Notes: a model not told the origin generated them from the sequence alone. DNA of 64,000 nt from Saccharomonospora cyanea NA-134 (GCF_000244975.1 NZ_CM001440.1:2774325-2838324), one strand, 5' to 3'. Counted from the stretch's first letter, positions 26,894 through 35,794 are shown. A program made the numbers and translations.

Positions 26894-28711
26894 ATGACAC
26901 AGATCACCGACCGGCCGGCGCAGGCGAGTTCCCCGCAGGCCCGCGTCGACGCCTGGCTGGAGCGGTTCGAGGCCGCGCTGACGGCCCGTGACGTCGAGGC
27001 GGCGGCCGGAATGTTCGCGGTGGACAGCTACTGGCGCGACCTGGTGTCGTTCACCTGGAACATCACCACGGTGGAGGGCCGCGACGGAGTCGCGGACATG
27101 CTCGGCGCGTGCCTGGACCACACCTGTCCGTCGGGCTTCCACACCACCGAGACCCCGACCGAGGCCGACGGTGTCACGGAGGCGTGGCTGGAGTTCGAGA
27201 CCGCCACCGGCCGGGGCAAAGGGCATCTCCGGCTGACCGACGACGGTGCGTGGACGCTGCTCACCACACTCCAGGAACTCAAGGGGTTCGAGGAACCCCG
27301 ACGGGAACGCCGCCCCAAGGGCGTCGAGCACGGTGTCGTGCGGGGTCGCCGGTCGTGGGCGGAGGAACGCGAGCGGGAGGCGCGGGAACTCGGCTACGAA
27401 CGCCAGCCCTACGTCGTCGTCATCGGGGGCGGGCAGGGCGGCATCGCCCTGGGCGCACGGCTGCGCCAACTCGGCGTGCCCGCGCTGGTGGTGGAACGCC
27501 ACGACCGCCCCGGCGACTCGTGGCGCAAACGCTACAAGAGCCTGTGCCTGCACGACCCCGTCTGGTACGACCACCTGCCCTACCTTCCGTTTCCCGAGAA
27601 CTGGCCGGTCTTCGCGCCGAAGGACAAGATCGCCGACTGGCTCGAGATGTACGTGCGGGTGATGGACGTGCCCTACTGGACGCGTTCCGAGGCCACGGCG
27701 GCGTCGTGGGACGAGCGCACGGAGCAGTGGAGTGTCACCGTCGAGCGTGACGGCGAAACGGTCGTGCTCACGCCCCGCCACCTGGTGTTCGCCACGGGCA
27801 TGTCGGGCAAGCCGAACATCCCGTCGTTCCCCGGCATGGACGTCTTCGAGGGCGACCAGCACCACTCGTCACAGCATCCGGGCCCCGACGCCTACGCGGG
27901 CAGGAAAGCCGTCGTGATCGGGTCGAACAACTCCGCACACGACATCTGCGCCGCGCTGTGGGAGCACGGCGCGGACGTCACCATGGTGCAGCGCTCCCCG
28001 ACACACGTGGTGAAGTCGGACTCGCTGATGGAGTTCGGCCTCGGCGACCTGTACTCCGAACGCGCGCTGGCCACGGGCATGACCACCGAGAAGGCCGATC
28101 TGACGTTCGCGTCACAGCCCTACCGCATCATGCACCGGTTCCAGATCCCGATCTACGAGCGGATCCGGCAGCGGGACGCGGACTTCTACGAGCGGTTGGA
28201 GAAGGCCGGATTCTGGCACGACTGGGGTGACGACGGCTCCGGGCTGTTCATGAAGTACCTGCGGCGCGGCTCGGGCTACTACATCGACGTCGGCGCGTCG
28301 GAGCTCGTGGCCGAGGGAAAGATCAAATTGGCGCACGGCGAGGTGGACCACCTGACGCACACGGGCGTCGTCCTCGCCGACGGCACGGAACTGGAGGCCG
28401 ACCTCGTGGTCTACGCCACCGGCTACGGGTCGATGAACGGATGGGTGGCCGACCTCGCGGGCCAGGAGATGGCCGACCGGGTCGGCAAGTGCTGGGGCCT
28501 CGGTTCGGACACGACCAAGGACCCGGGGCCGTGGGAGGGCGAGCAGCGGAACATGTGGAAGCCCACCCGGCAACCGGGACTGTGGTTCCACGGCGGGAAC
28601 CTGCACCAGTCACGCCACTACTCGCTGTACCTGGCGTTGCAGCTGAAGGCTCGTTACGAGGGCGTTCCCACCCCGGTGTACGGGTTGGCGGAGGTGCACC
28701 ACCTGTCGTGA
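26894..28711 (+). CDS. NTF2-fused flavin-containing monooxygenase
   Basis: 605 aa from the ATG at 26894 (AGGAG upstream). Residues about 15-130 form an NTF2-like cone domain (DAWLERFEAALTARDVEAAA, SYWRDLVSFTWNITTVEGRD). A flavin monooxygenase follows, with the FAD fold VVVIGGGQGGIALGARLR near residue 175 and the NADPH fold AVVIGSNNSAHDICAALWEH near residue 340. Enzymes of this layout oxygenate small organic substrates; the substrate is unknown. The divergent GAF regulator probably induces it. The gene ends convergently with the MFS gene, 117 bp away. Confidence 0.87.
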   Translation: MTQITDRPAQASSPQARVDAWLERFEAALTARDVEAAAGMFAVDSYWRDLVSFTWNITTVEGRDGVADMLGACLDHTCPSGFHTTETPTEADGVTEAWLEFETATGRGKGHLRLTDDGAWTLLTTLQELKGFEEPRRERRPKGVEHGVVRGRRSWAEEREREARELGYERQPYVVVIGGGQGGIALGARLRQLGVPALVVERHDRPGDSWRKRYKSLCLHDPVWYDHLPYLPFPENWPVFAPKDKIADWLEMYVRVMDVPYWTRSEATAASWDERTEQWSVTVERDGETVVLTPRHLVFATGMSGKPNIPSFPGMDVFEGDQHHSSQHPGPDAYAGRKAVVIGSNNSAHDICAALWEHGADVTMVQRSPTHVVKSDSLMEFGLGDLYSERALATGMTTEKADLTFASQPYRIMHRFQIPIYERIRQRDADFYERLEKAGFWHDWGDDGSGLFMKYLRRGSGYYIDVGASELVAEGKIKLAHGEVDHLTHTGVVLADGTELEADLVVYATGYGSMNGWVADLAGQEMADRVGKCWGLGSDTTKDPGPWEGEQRNMWKPTRQPGLWFHGGNLHQSRHYSLYLALQLKARYEGVPTPVYGLAEVHHLS

Positions 28712-28828
28712 ACGCGGTGGCCCTGAACAGGCGTGGCGCCGCGGGCGCCCCACTCGGCCCGGATCGCGACGGGGCGATGGACCCGGATCCGAACTCCGTT
28801 CTCCCTCCCCGGCCGGTCACCGGATCGA

Positions 28829-30052
28829 TCACTCGGGAGACGGTGGGCCCACCGTGGCGTAGTCGGTGGGCCCACCGGCGTGCTGTGCCCGAACAGGGCC
28901 CGCGGGCTGCGACCGTCGTTCCAGCCACCCGGACAGCAGCGCGAAGCCGAGGCCGACGACCGCCAGCAACGCCCCCACCCAGCTCGGCGACGTCAGCCCG
29001 AACCCTGCGGCGATGACCAAGCCCCCCAGGTAGGCGCCCAGGGCGTTGGCGATGTTGAACGTCGACTGGACGCTGGCCGAGCCCAGTGCGGGTGACTCCC
29101 GGGCGTGGTCCAGGATGCGTGTCTGGATGCTGGGGATCGCGGCGAATCCGGTCGCGCCGATCAGCAGCACCGTGATCGGCGCGAGCACCGCGTGGTGCGC
29201 GGTGACCACGAACAGGGCGAGGCTCGCGGCCAGGGCGGTGAGGAACACGTACAGCGTCCGCAGCGGCGCCCGGTCGGCCAGACGACCGCCGACGGCGGTG
29301 CCGACGGTCATCCCGACGCCGAACAACGCCAGCAGCACCGTCACCGCGGTCGGCGAGTAGCCGGTGACGTCGGTGAGCACCGGTTTGATGTAGCTGTAGA
29401 ACGAGAACGTGGCGGCGAAGCCGAACACCACGACGGCGAAGGCCAGCCAGACCTGGGGGCTGCGGAAGGCCCGCAGCTCGCCGCGCAGGCTGACGTCGGC
29501 GGGCCGTGGCTGCGCGGGCACCAGGACCGCGACGGCGGCGAGCGCGGCCACACCGATCAGCGCGACCAGCCCGAAGGTCCAACGCCAGCCGAACGTCTGT
29601 CCCAGCAGGGTGCCGAGCGGGACACCGACGATGTTGGCCACGGTCAGGCCGAGGAACATCGTGGAGATCGCCTGCGCCCGCCTGCCCGGGGCCGCCAGGT
29701 CGGCGGCCACCACCGCCCCGATGCCGAAGAACGTGCCGTGCGGCAGGCCGGACACGAACCGCGCCGCGAGCAGCAGCCCGTGCGTCGACGCGAAGGCCGA
29801 GAAGAGGTTCCCGGCCGTGAACAGCAGGAGCATGCTCAGCAGCAGGGACTTGCGCCGGGTCCGCATCCCGAGGATGGTCAGCAGCGGCGCGCCGATCACC
29901 ACCCCGAGCGCGTACAGCGAGACGTAGCCGCCCGCATCGGGGATGGACACCGCGAGATCGGCGGCGACGTCGGGCAACAGCCCCATCATGACGAACTCGG
30001 TGGTACCGATCCCGAACGCGGCGATGGCCAGGGCCAGCAGGGCGAAGGACAT
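28829..30052 (-). CDS. MFS drug/sugar efflux transporter (AraJ/Bmr-like)
   Basis: 407 aa from the ATG at 30052, preceded by CGGAG. A GTG at 30091 would add 13 residues but has no ribosome site. Twelve hydrophobic spans are visible. The N-terminus FALLALAIAAFGIGTTEFVM and the loop motifs YALGVVIGAPLLT, GLPHGTFFGIGAVVAADLA and GGRLADRAP are those of the DHA1 arabinose-efflux/chloramphenicol-type family. It would export small molecules with a proton gradient. The C-terminal cytoplasmic tail is Pro/Arg-rich and includes the duplicated palindrome. It has no regulator next to it. Confidence 0.85.
   Translation of the reverse strand: MSFALLALAIAAFGIGTTEFVMMGLLPDVAADLAVSIPDAGGYVSLYALGVVIGAPLLTILGMRTRRKSLLLSMLLLFTAGNLFSAFASTHGLLLAARFVSGLPHGTFFGIGAVVAADLAAPGRRAQAISTMFLGLTVANIVGVPLGTLLGQTFGWRWTFGLVALIGVAALAAVAVLVPAQPRPADVSLRGELRAFRSPQVWLAFAVVVFGFAATFSFYSYIKPVLTDVTGYSPTAVTVLLALFGVGMTVGTAVGGRLADRAPLRTLYVFLTALAASLALFVVTAHHAVLAPITVLLIGATGFAAIPSIQTRILDHARESPALGSASVQSTFNIANALGAYLGGLVIAAGFGLTSPSWVGALLAVVGLGFALLSGWLERRSQPAGPVRAQHAGGPTDYATVGPPSPE
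28841..28877. terminator. Duplicated 14-bp palindrome, terminator-like
   Basis: CGGTGGGCCCACCG occurs twice, at 28841-28854 and 28864-28877, separated by 9 bases. Each copy is self-complementary and the copies can pair with each other. It lies in the last codons of the MFS gene, facing the monooxygenase gene. Confidence 0.5.
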
Positions 30053-30292
30053 GGCTGTCTCCGGAAGCGAACGTGCGGACGTGTCGTTCACGCTGCGCCG
30101 ACGGAGCGCGTCAGTGCGCGGGGAACGTCGACGGGCAGCGGTTCAGCAGGAAAGCGGCCGACGCTGGCGCTTCACAGACGGTGTCCACGGTAACCAGAAC
30201 GGGCACCGGTTCTGAATCGATTATGGATCGTGCCACACCGAAGACATCCACCCGGGTGACCGAAATCGGACACGACAGGCATCCACGGCCCA

Positions 30293-30460
30293 TCAAGCCA
30301 GTGCGGCCGTGGCGAAGCGCATGCCGAGACCGCGTGATCCACCAGCGGCTAGTTCGTCGGCTCGTACCGGGTTGTCGGACCTGAGGCGGGCCAACCGGCG
30401 GAGCTGCTCGAACTCCTCGTCAATCTCCTCGTCAATGCGGTCCACGCACCGACCCTTCAC
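30293..30460 (-). CDS. Possible small acidic protein
   Basis: A 55-codon frame from a GTG at 30460 with GGGGGA close upstream. It encodes a charged helix (RIDEEIDEEFEQLRRLARLR) followed by a Gly/Ala tail. It sits between the frameshifted YciI gene and the MFS gene on the same strand. There is no recognised family. The short internal duplication encoding DEEIDEE could also be chance, so this call is weak. Confidence 0.3.
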   Translation of the reverse strand: MKGRCVDRIDEEIDEEFEQLRRLARLRSDNPVRADELAAGGSRGLGMRFATAALA

Positions 30461-30497
30461 TCCCCCGGGTTCTCGACGGCGTGGGCAGTCACCGGCC

Positions 30498-30787
30498 TCA
30501 CAACCTTGAGGTGAACAAGTCCACGAAGCCGGGATGGACACGACCCGCGATCACGGTGGTGATCGAGTACTGCGCCACCCCGGCGACCACGAACGGGTCC
30601 CGCGCGGCGATGGCCTCGATCGTGTCGCGGTCGACACCGTGGGCCACGATCACCCCGCCCTCCGATGACGGCACGGTCTGGCCGGACACCAGAAAGGTGC
30701 CGTCGCGTGGTGCCGTCGCAGGTACTCGACGTGTGCCGCCACGAACGGCGCGGCGTCGGCCTCCGTGCCGGTGTAGTGGACTCGCAT
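30498..30787 (-). pseudogene. YciI-family protein, frameshifted
   Basis: From the ATG at 30787 the translation gives MRVHYTGTEADAAPFVAAHV then EYLRRHH. The frame then changes near 30705, and the remainder (DGTFLVSGQTVPSSEGGVIV, ARDPFVVAGVAQYSITTVIA) continues in another frame to a stop at 30498. Together they make a normal-length (about 96 aa) YCII-related dimeric alpha-beta-barrel protein with its conserved His and Gly residues. The total of 290 bases is not a multiple of 3, confirming one indel. It is either inactive or reflects a sequencing error at GTCGCGTGG. Confidence 0.7.
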
Positions 30788-30948
30788 CACGTGCAGCGCG
30801 GAACCCTCGCAAGGTCGGTCGGTCACGGCCCGGCAGGCTAGCGCACCGGTACGACAATCCGGCCAGGCCGAACCCGCTCGCCGGCACCGTGGTTTCGGAA
30901 CCGGCGCCGCTGGGAAGAACCTGCCCGTTCCGTGTGGGAGGAGGCAGG

Positions 30949-31467
30949 GTGAGCGACTCCGGCGACGACTCCGACATCGCCGACCTCATCGACGAGGACC
31001 CGTCGTCCCAGCGCCGCGAGTGGGTCGTGAACCGGATCGCCTGGGCGGGGATGGCGCTGATCGTGGCGGCCGGCCTCGCCGGCGTGTGGGGCGGCGGCGT
31101 GAGCAGCCAGGCGCAGACCACCGGCGCCGATGGACGGCTGCAGGTCGACTACGAACGATTCGTACGCAACCTCGGGGAGACCACGCTGCAGGTGCGGTTC
31201 CCCCCGGGAAGCGCGCGGGAAGGCTCGATCCGGCTGTCCATCTCCCAGGAGTACCTGTCCGAGAACGAGATCATGGCCACCACCCCGGAACCCGACACGG
31301 TCACCGCCGAGGGTGACCGCCTCGTCTACGAGTTCCCCGTACGGGGCAACGGCCCGCTGACGGTGACGTTCGACCTGCGCCCCACCTCGGGGATGGGCAT
31401 GCTGGACGCGACGGTGGGCGGCTCGTCCGCGGCTCCCGCGCACTTCCGGCAGCTCGTCTACCCGTGA
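30949..31467 (+). CDS. Membrane-anchored hypothetical protein
   Basis: 172 aa from a GTG at 30949 with GGGAGGAGG upstream. The N-terminal 25 residues are acidic (SDSGDDSDIADLIDEDP). One transmembrane helix follows (WAGMALIVAAGLAGVWGGGV, residues about 33-52). An extracytoplasmic beta-rich domain of about 115 residues comes last (VDYERFVRNLGETTLQVRFP, NGPLTVTFDLRPTSGMGML). It is 16 bp upstream of a DUF421-type membrane gene on the same strand, so the two are probably co-expressed and may interact at the membrane. Function unknown. Confidence 0.72.
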   Translation: MSDSGDDSDIADLIDEDPSSQRREWVVNRIAWAGMALIVAAGLAGVWGGGVSSQAQTTGADGRLQVDYERFVRNLGETTLQVRFPPGSAREGSIRLSISQEYLSENEIMATTPEPDTVTAEGDRLVYEFPVRGNGPLTVTFDLRPTSGMGMLDATVGGSSAAPAHFRQLVYP

Positions 31468-31483
31468 CCGGGAGGGGTGCGTC

Positions 31484-31978
31484 GTGGACATCGTGGTACG
31501 GGCACTGGCGATCTACCTGGTCATCGTGGTGCTGTTCCGGGTCACGGGCAAACGCACCATGGCGCAGGTGACGACCGTCGACCTGGTGCTGTTGCTGGTC
31601 ATCAGTGAAGCCACTCAGCAGGCGTTGCTCGGCGACGACTTCTCCATCACCACGGCCGCACTGGCGATCATCACGCTCGTGTTCCTCGACCGCGTCGCCG
31701 ACCTGCTGAAGTTCAAGTCCAGAAAGGTCAACAGGCTGATCGAGGGAGCGCCGGTGGTGCTGGTCGAACACGGCAGGCCGGTGCAACACCACCTGCGCAA
31801 GGAACACATCAGCGTCGACGACATACTCGCCGTGGCCCGCAACCAGCAAGGACTGCTGCGACTCGACCAGATCGAGTACGCCATCCTGGAAAGCTCGGGC
31901 GGCATCAGCATCATCCCCACCTCCGAAACCGCCTCACACGACAGCGCCGGAGGCACGGCGGCACCGCCCGGAGCCTGA
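31484..31978 (+). CDS. DUF421/YetF-family membrane protein
   Basis: 164 aa from a GTG at 31484. It has three hydrophobic helices in the first ~80 residues, including the family motif VLLLVISEATQQALLGDD. A short alpha/beta cytoplasmic domain follows (NRLIEGAPVVLVEHGRPVQ, then HISVDDILAVARNQQGLLRL) in the way of YetF/DUF421 proteins, with a disordered C-terminal tail. The molecular role of the family is unclear; some members affect envelope stress or spore properties. It is likely co-transcribed with the preceding membrane-anchored protein. Confidence 0.8.
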   Translation: MDIVVRALAIYLVIVVLFRVTGKRTMAQVTTVDLVLLLVISEATQQALLGDDFSITTAALAIITLVFLDRVADLLKFKSRKVNRLIEGAPVVLVEHGRPVQHHLRKEHISVDDILAVARNQQGLLRLDQIEYAILESSGGISIIPTSETASHDSAGGTAAPPGA

Positions 31979-31990
31979 CCGCGCGACGGC

Positions 31991-33106
31991 GTGGGCGAAA
32001 CTGGACGGGTGGTCGAGGAGCTGGTGAGCGCCGAACCGGCGCGGGAGAACAACCCACAGGGCGTGTGCGCGCTGGACGGCTGCGACAACCCGTTACCGCC
32101 ACCCGCGGTGGACACCAACGGGCGACGCAAAGGCGGCAGACCGTCGTCCTACTGCTGCAAGTCCCACGCCGACGCCGCCTCGAGACAACGCCGGGCCGCG
32201 CGCACAGCAGCCGTGGTGGAACCACTCGTGGAGCTGCGCCGAGCGGCCGAGGCCTTCGAGACCGCGTCCGCTCCCCTGCTGGCAGCGCTCACCGACATGG
32301 GACAGCGGCTCACCACAGCCGAGGAACACGCACTCGCACAGGTGAAACACGCCGAAGAGCAGGCACTGGCAGCCCGCTCCGACGCCGAAGAAGCCCAACA
32401 GCGCGCCGAGCAGGCCGAACGCGCCCGAGACCAGGCACTCACACAGGCCCGGGACGACCGCGCCGCGCGGGAACAGGCCGAACTCGCCGCCCAGCACGCG
32501 CGAGCCGAGGCCGAGACGGTGAAGAACCAGGCGTGGTCGGCGATCGCCGACCACGAACGCGCCCGCGGAGCAGCGGAGTCCACCGCGGAGGCGGCACTAC
32601 GGACTCGCGACACCCTGGCCGCCGAACTCGACAGGACACGACAGGACCTGGACGCCACACGATCCCAACGCGACGACCTGGCCCGACAACTGGAGGCAAC
32701 CAACCGCGAGCTGCACGAGCTCACGACGGCGCACTCGACGGCCACGGAACGCCTCTCCGCCGCCACCACCCGGAACGACACGCTCCGCGCCGCACTGGAC
32801 CAGACCCGCGCCGACCTCATCTCGGCCCGCGAGGACGCGACGACACTGCGCGCCGACCTCGACGCCATCCGTGAACAGCTCGCGGCCGAACGCACCGCAC
32901 GCTCCGTGGCCGAAGCCAAGGCCACAGCCGCACAGGCCGCGGCCACCGACAAGGACGCGCGTATCGCCGAGCTCACCGACCAGCTACGGCAGGCCCACGC
33001 CCGCCTCGATCGCATCCTCACCGACCAACACGACCGCCCACCCCGGCCCGGCGACCGCGACAGCGATCACCACAGGACCGGCACCGAGCAGCCACCCGAC
33101 GCCTGA
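31991..33106 (+). CDS. Zinc-finger/coiled-coil protein (KfrA-like architecture)
   Basis: 371 aa from a GTG at 31991, 12 bp after the DUF421 stop; later GTGs in frame cannot be excluded. Residues about 24-65 have a metal-site pattern (VCALDGCDNPLPP ... SSYCCKSHADAASRQRRAAR) like small C2-CH fingers that precede Arg-rich helices. Residues about 80-345 are one long heptad-rich coiled coil full of Ala, Glu, Gln and Arg (AEEHALAQVKHAEEQALAAR, LAAELDRTRQDLDATRSQRD). The tail is His/Asp/Pro-rich and disordered. A DNA-associated filament role like plasmid KfrA is a structural analogy only. Confidence 0.72.
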   Translation: MGETGRVVEELVSAEPARENNPQGVCALDGCDNPLPPPAVDTNGRRKGGRPSSYCCKSHADAASRQRRAARTAAVVEPLVELRRAAEAFETASAPLLAALTDMGQRLTTAEEHALAQVKHAEEQALAARSDAEEAQQRAEQAERARDQALTQARDDRAAREQAELAAQHARAEAETVKNQAWSAIADHERARGAAESTAEAALRTRDTLAAELDRTRQDLDATRSQRDDLARQLEATNRELHELTTAHSTATERLSAATTRNDTLRAALDQTRADLISAREDATTLRADLDAIREQLAAERTARSVAEAKATAAQAAATDKDARIAELTDQLRQAHARLDRILTDQHDRPPRPGDRDSDHHRTGTEQPPDA

Positions 33107-33190
33107 CCCCAACAGCGCGTACAGGAAGTACGGACACGCGTGCGCAGCCTGCGCTCGCTACAATGCGGCGGATCGAAACCGGGGGTCCCG

Positions 33191-34120
33191 ATGCGCCGTG
33201 GCGCCACCGCCACCACACACCACCTATCGTCGCTGCTCGCCGCCCTCACGGTGGCGCTGGCCGCCTGCCAGCCGAGCCCCGGCGAGCCCACCGACCCACC
33301 ACCCACGCCCCGAATGGCCTACCAACTCCAGGGCTACCCCGACGGCGAACTCGACGCACTCACCGAAGCGCCACACGACGTCGCCGTCATCGACCTCGCA
33401 CGCGACGGCCGGCAGGGCTACTTCACCACCGACGAGATCACGCGGCTACGGGACTCGGACAAGACGGTGCTGGCCTACTTCGAGATCGGGTCCATCGAGG
33501 ACTTCCGGCCGGAGTTCGACCACATCCGAACCCGGCAAACCGACCTGCTGCTCAGCGACGTGCCGTCCTGGCCCGGCGAGCACTTCGTCCGGTACTGGGA
33601 CCAACGATGGTGGCAGGACACCGTGCGCCCCCGCCTGGACCGCGCGATGGAAACCGGATTCGACGGCGTGTACCTGGACACACTCATCGCCTACGAGCAG
33701 ATCGACCTCTCCGGACTGCCACACCACAGCAGGCAGAGCCTGCGCCAAGCGATGGCGGACCTCGTGATGAGAATCGCCGAACACGCCCACACCCAGAACC
33801 CGGAGTTCCTCGTCTTCCCGCAGAACGCGCCCGAGCTACGAGAGGTCGACGGCTACGTCGACGCGATCGACGGCATCGGCATGGAAGACCTGTTCTTCCT
33901 CGACACCGACCGGCCGTGCGTGCAGGACTACTGCACCGAGAACCTCGACCACGTCCGCGCGTTGCGCGACGCGGGCAAGACGGTACTGGCGGTCGACTAC
34001 GCGGTCGACCCCGACAACGTCGCCGAGGCGTGCCGCCGCTACCGCGAGGAAGGCTTCGGCGGCACGGTCACGACCGTGGACCTCGACACCGTCGCACCAC
34101 CCTGCCCCACACACCAGTGA
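33191..34120 (+). CDS. GH114-like lipoprotein (endo-polygalactosaminidase family)
   Basis: 309 aa from the ATG at 33191. The N-terminus is a lipoprotein signal (LLAALTVALAAC, lipobox LAAC with Cys near residue 23), so the protein is anchored outside the membrane. The rest is a TIM barrel of the glycoside-hydrolase-114/endo-alpha-1,4-polygalactosaminidase type: MAYQLQGYPDG, VAVIDLARDG, VLAYFEIGSIEDFRPEF, GFDGVYLDTLIAYEQ, LVFPQNAPEL and VLAVDYAVD. Acidic residues at strand ends (Asp in IDLARD, Glu in YFEIGS, Asp in YLDT) fit a catalytic site. Such enzymes cut galactosamine-containing exopolymers. It ends convergently with the Lrp gene. Confidence 0.8.
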   Translation: MRRGATATTHHLSSLLAALTVALAACQPSPGEPTDPPPTPRMAYQLQGYPDGELDALTEAPHDVAVIDLARDGRQGYFTTDEITRLRDSDKTVLAYFEIGSIEDFRPEFDHIRTRQTDLLLSDVPSWPGEHFVRYWDQRWWQDTVRPRLDRAMETGFDGVYLDTLIAYEQIDLSGLPHHSRQSLRQAMADLVMRIAEHAHTQNPEFLVFPQNAPELREVDGYVDAIDGIGMEDLFFLDTDRPCVQDYCTENLDHVRALRDAGKTVLAVDYAVDPDNVAEACRRYREEGFGGTVTTVDLDTVAPPCPTHQ

Positions 34121-34201
34121 CCTCGCCGGGGCCCCGCCGACACGAAACGCCCCACCTCGCGACCGAGAAGACGGCAGGACCACCTGCTTCCTCCCCCGGA
34201 C

Positions 34202-34660
34202 TCAGTCGCAGGCCTTGATCTTCTTCATGGTGAGGTGGGACTCGATGCGCAGCACAGCGGGCAGACCACTGAGCTTGCTGGTGAGGAAAGCTTCATAGGC
34301 AGCGTGGTTGGCGACCGCGACACGCAGGAAGTAGTCGGGGCGGCCGTACATGCGGCGGAACTCGACGACCTCCTCGAAGGAGGCCACCGTGGCTTCGAAC
34401 TCCTCGAAGGTCTTGAGATCACCGGCACCGACCTCGACGTCGACGAGGACTTCCAGCCCACGACCCAGCGCCTCGGGATCGATGACAGCCCGGTAGCCGG
34501 CGATGACACCGGCCTCTTCCAGACGCTTGACCCGGCGAAGACAAGGAGGCGGGGTCAGGCCGACCCGCTTGGCCAGCTCGACGTTCGTCAACCGCCCGTC
34601 CTGACGCAGTTGAAACAAAATTTCCCAATCCACCGCGTCAATGCTCACTTCATTGCCCAT
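34202..34660 (-). CDS. Lrp/AsnC-family regulator
   Basis: 152 aa from the ATG at 34660. An N-terminal winged helix (DAVDWEILFQLRQDGRLTNV, then LAKRVGLTPPPCLRRVKRLE) is followed by the RAM/AsnC effector domain (EVLVDVEVGAGDLKTFEEFE, and YGRPDYFLRVAVANHAAYEA). It is divergent from azlCD, and the gap is only 62 bp. In Bacillus the azl locus is likewise controlled by an Lrp-type protein (AzlB), so this regulator probably senses a branched-chain amino acid and controls the exporter. The frame is open further upstream, but there it lies on top of the divergent gene. Confidence 0.9.
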   Translation of the reverse strand: MGNEVSIDAVDWEILFQLRQDGRLTNVELAKRVGLTPPPCLRRVKRLEEAGVIAGYRAVIDPEALGRGLEVLVDVEVGAGDLKTFEEFEATVASFEEVVEFRRMYGRPDYFLRVAVANHAAYEAFLTSKLSGLPAVLRIESHLTMKKIKACD

Positions 34661-34703
34661 ACCGCCATGATAGAGCCACAACAGGAAACCATATGAGACA
34701 CAA

Positions 34704-34718
34704 ACATTCCTAGAATGT
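34704..34718. promoter_or_regulatory. Lrp operator candidate
   Basis: ACATTCCTAGAATGT, a perfect 15-bp inverted repeat in an unusually AT-rich gap, ending 5 bases before the azlC start. Confidence 0.55.
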
Positions 34719-34722
34719 CCCC

Positions 34723-35472
34723 ATGCCCATACGTCCCGCCGATGCCAGAGGCCAATCCCGGTCGGCGGCCACCCCGCCACCACCAACCCCGTCCCCGGTA
34801 CGAGCCGCCCTCCGTGACTCCACTTCCGTGGGCCTGGCCTTCGTCCCGCTCGGCCTCGCCTTCGGAGCACTCACCACCCAGTCCGGCCTCGACTGGTGGT
34901 GGGCAGGACTCTCCGCCACGCTCATCTACGGCGGCTCGTTCGAGTTCCTGCTCATCGGCATGGTCACCACCACCGCCCCACTGGCCACGATCGCCGGAAC
35001 CGCCTTCATGGTCAACGTCCGGCACGTCTTCTACGCCTTGTCCTACCCCCTGCACCGCCTGACCGGCCGCCTCGGCAAGGCCTACGGCACCTTCGCCCTC
35101 AGCGACGAGGCATACGCCCTGACCGCCGGAAACGAAGCCCACTCCTGGCCCAGCCGACGCATCCTGTGCCTGCAGTTCTTCATGCACCTGTACTGGGCCG
35201 CAAGCGCGACCGCCGGAGCCCTACTCGGCACCCTCATCCCCGACGGCATCACCGGCCTGGACTTCGCCCTGACCGCCCTGTTCACCGTCCTCACCCTCGA
35301 CGCCCTGAAAGACCTACACGGCGACCTGCCCACCCCCGCACTCGCCCTACTCAGCGCCGTCGCCGCCCGCATTCTCTTCCCGAACCAACTGCTCCTGGCC
35401 GCCTTCACCCTGTTCACCGCCGGACTGCTGATCCGACACCTCACGACCGCCAGGAGACGGAACCGTGCCTGA
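34723..35472 (+). CDS. azlC: AzlC-type branched-chain amino-acid exporter, large subunit
   Basis: 249 aa with five or so hydrophobic spans. The AzlC motifs VGLAFVPLGLAFGALTTQSG, ATLIYGGSFEFLLIGMVTT, FMVNVRHVFYALSYPLHRLT and FALSDEAYALT are present. AzlC works with AzlD to export branched-chain amino acids. The ATG at 34723 is preceded by the Lrp-like palindrome with almost no leader, so the message may be leaderless. The first ~25 residues are Pro-rich and hydrophilic. The stop overlaps the azlD start by 8 bases. Confidence 0.9.
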   Translation: MPIRPADARGQSRSAATPPPPTPSPVRAALRDSTSVGLAFVPLGLAFGALTTQSGLDWWWAGLSATLIYGGSFEFLLIGMVTTTAPLATIAGTAFMVNVRHVFYALSYPLHRLTGRLGKAYGTFALSDEAYALTAGNEAHSWPSRRILCLQFFMHLYWAASATAGALLGTLIPDGITGLDFALTALFTVLTLDALKDLHGDLPTPALALLSAVAARILFPNQLLLAAFTLFTAGLLIRHLTTARRRNRA

Positions 35473-35794
35473 CCCCCTCCACGCCGTCGCCGCCGTCCTC
35501 GTCGCCGCCGCCGTCACCTGGGCCCTGCGAGCCCTGCCTTTCACCGCCCTCGCCCCCCTCCGCGCCAGCGCGACCATCCGATTCCTCAGCACCCGCATGC
35601 CCGCCGGCGTCATGATGATCCTGGTCGTCTACTGCCTGCGCGACCTACCGCTACCCCAACTCCGCGCTCTGGCCCCACTCACGGCCCTGGCCGTCACCGC
35701 CGGACTGCACCTGTGGCGCCGCAACGCCCTACTCAGCATCCTCGGCGGCACAGCCGTCCACGTCACCCTGGCCAGCACGGTCTTCGCCCCCTGA
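35465..35794 (+). CDS. azlD: AzlD-type branched-chain amino-acid exporter, small subunit
   Basis: 109 aa from a GTG at 35465 that overlaps azlC; AGGAGACGG lies upstream inside azlC. Four short membrane spans are visible (AAVLVAAAVTWALRALPFTA, MPAGVMMILVVYCLRDLP, LTALAVTAGLHLWRRNALLS, GTAVHVTLASTVF). The size and the motifs TWALRALPF and LWRRNALLSI are typical of AzlD. It is co-translated with AzlC. The gene ends 76 bp from the convergent GH84 stop. Confidence 0.88.
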   Translation: MPDPLHAVAAVLVAAAVTWALRALPFTALAPLRASATIRFLSTRMPAGVMMILVVYCLRDLPLPQLRALAPLTALAVTAGLHLWRRNALLSILGGTAVHVTLASTVFAP

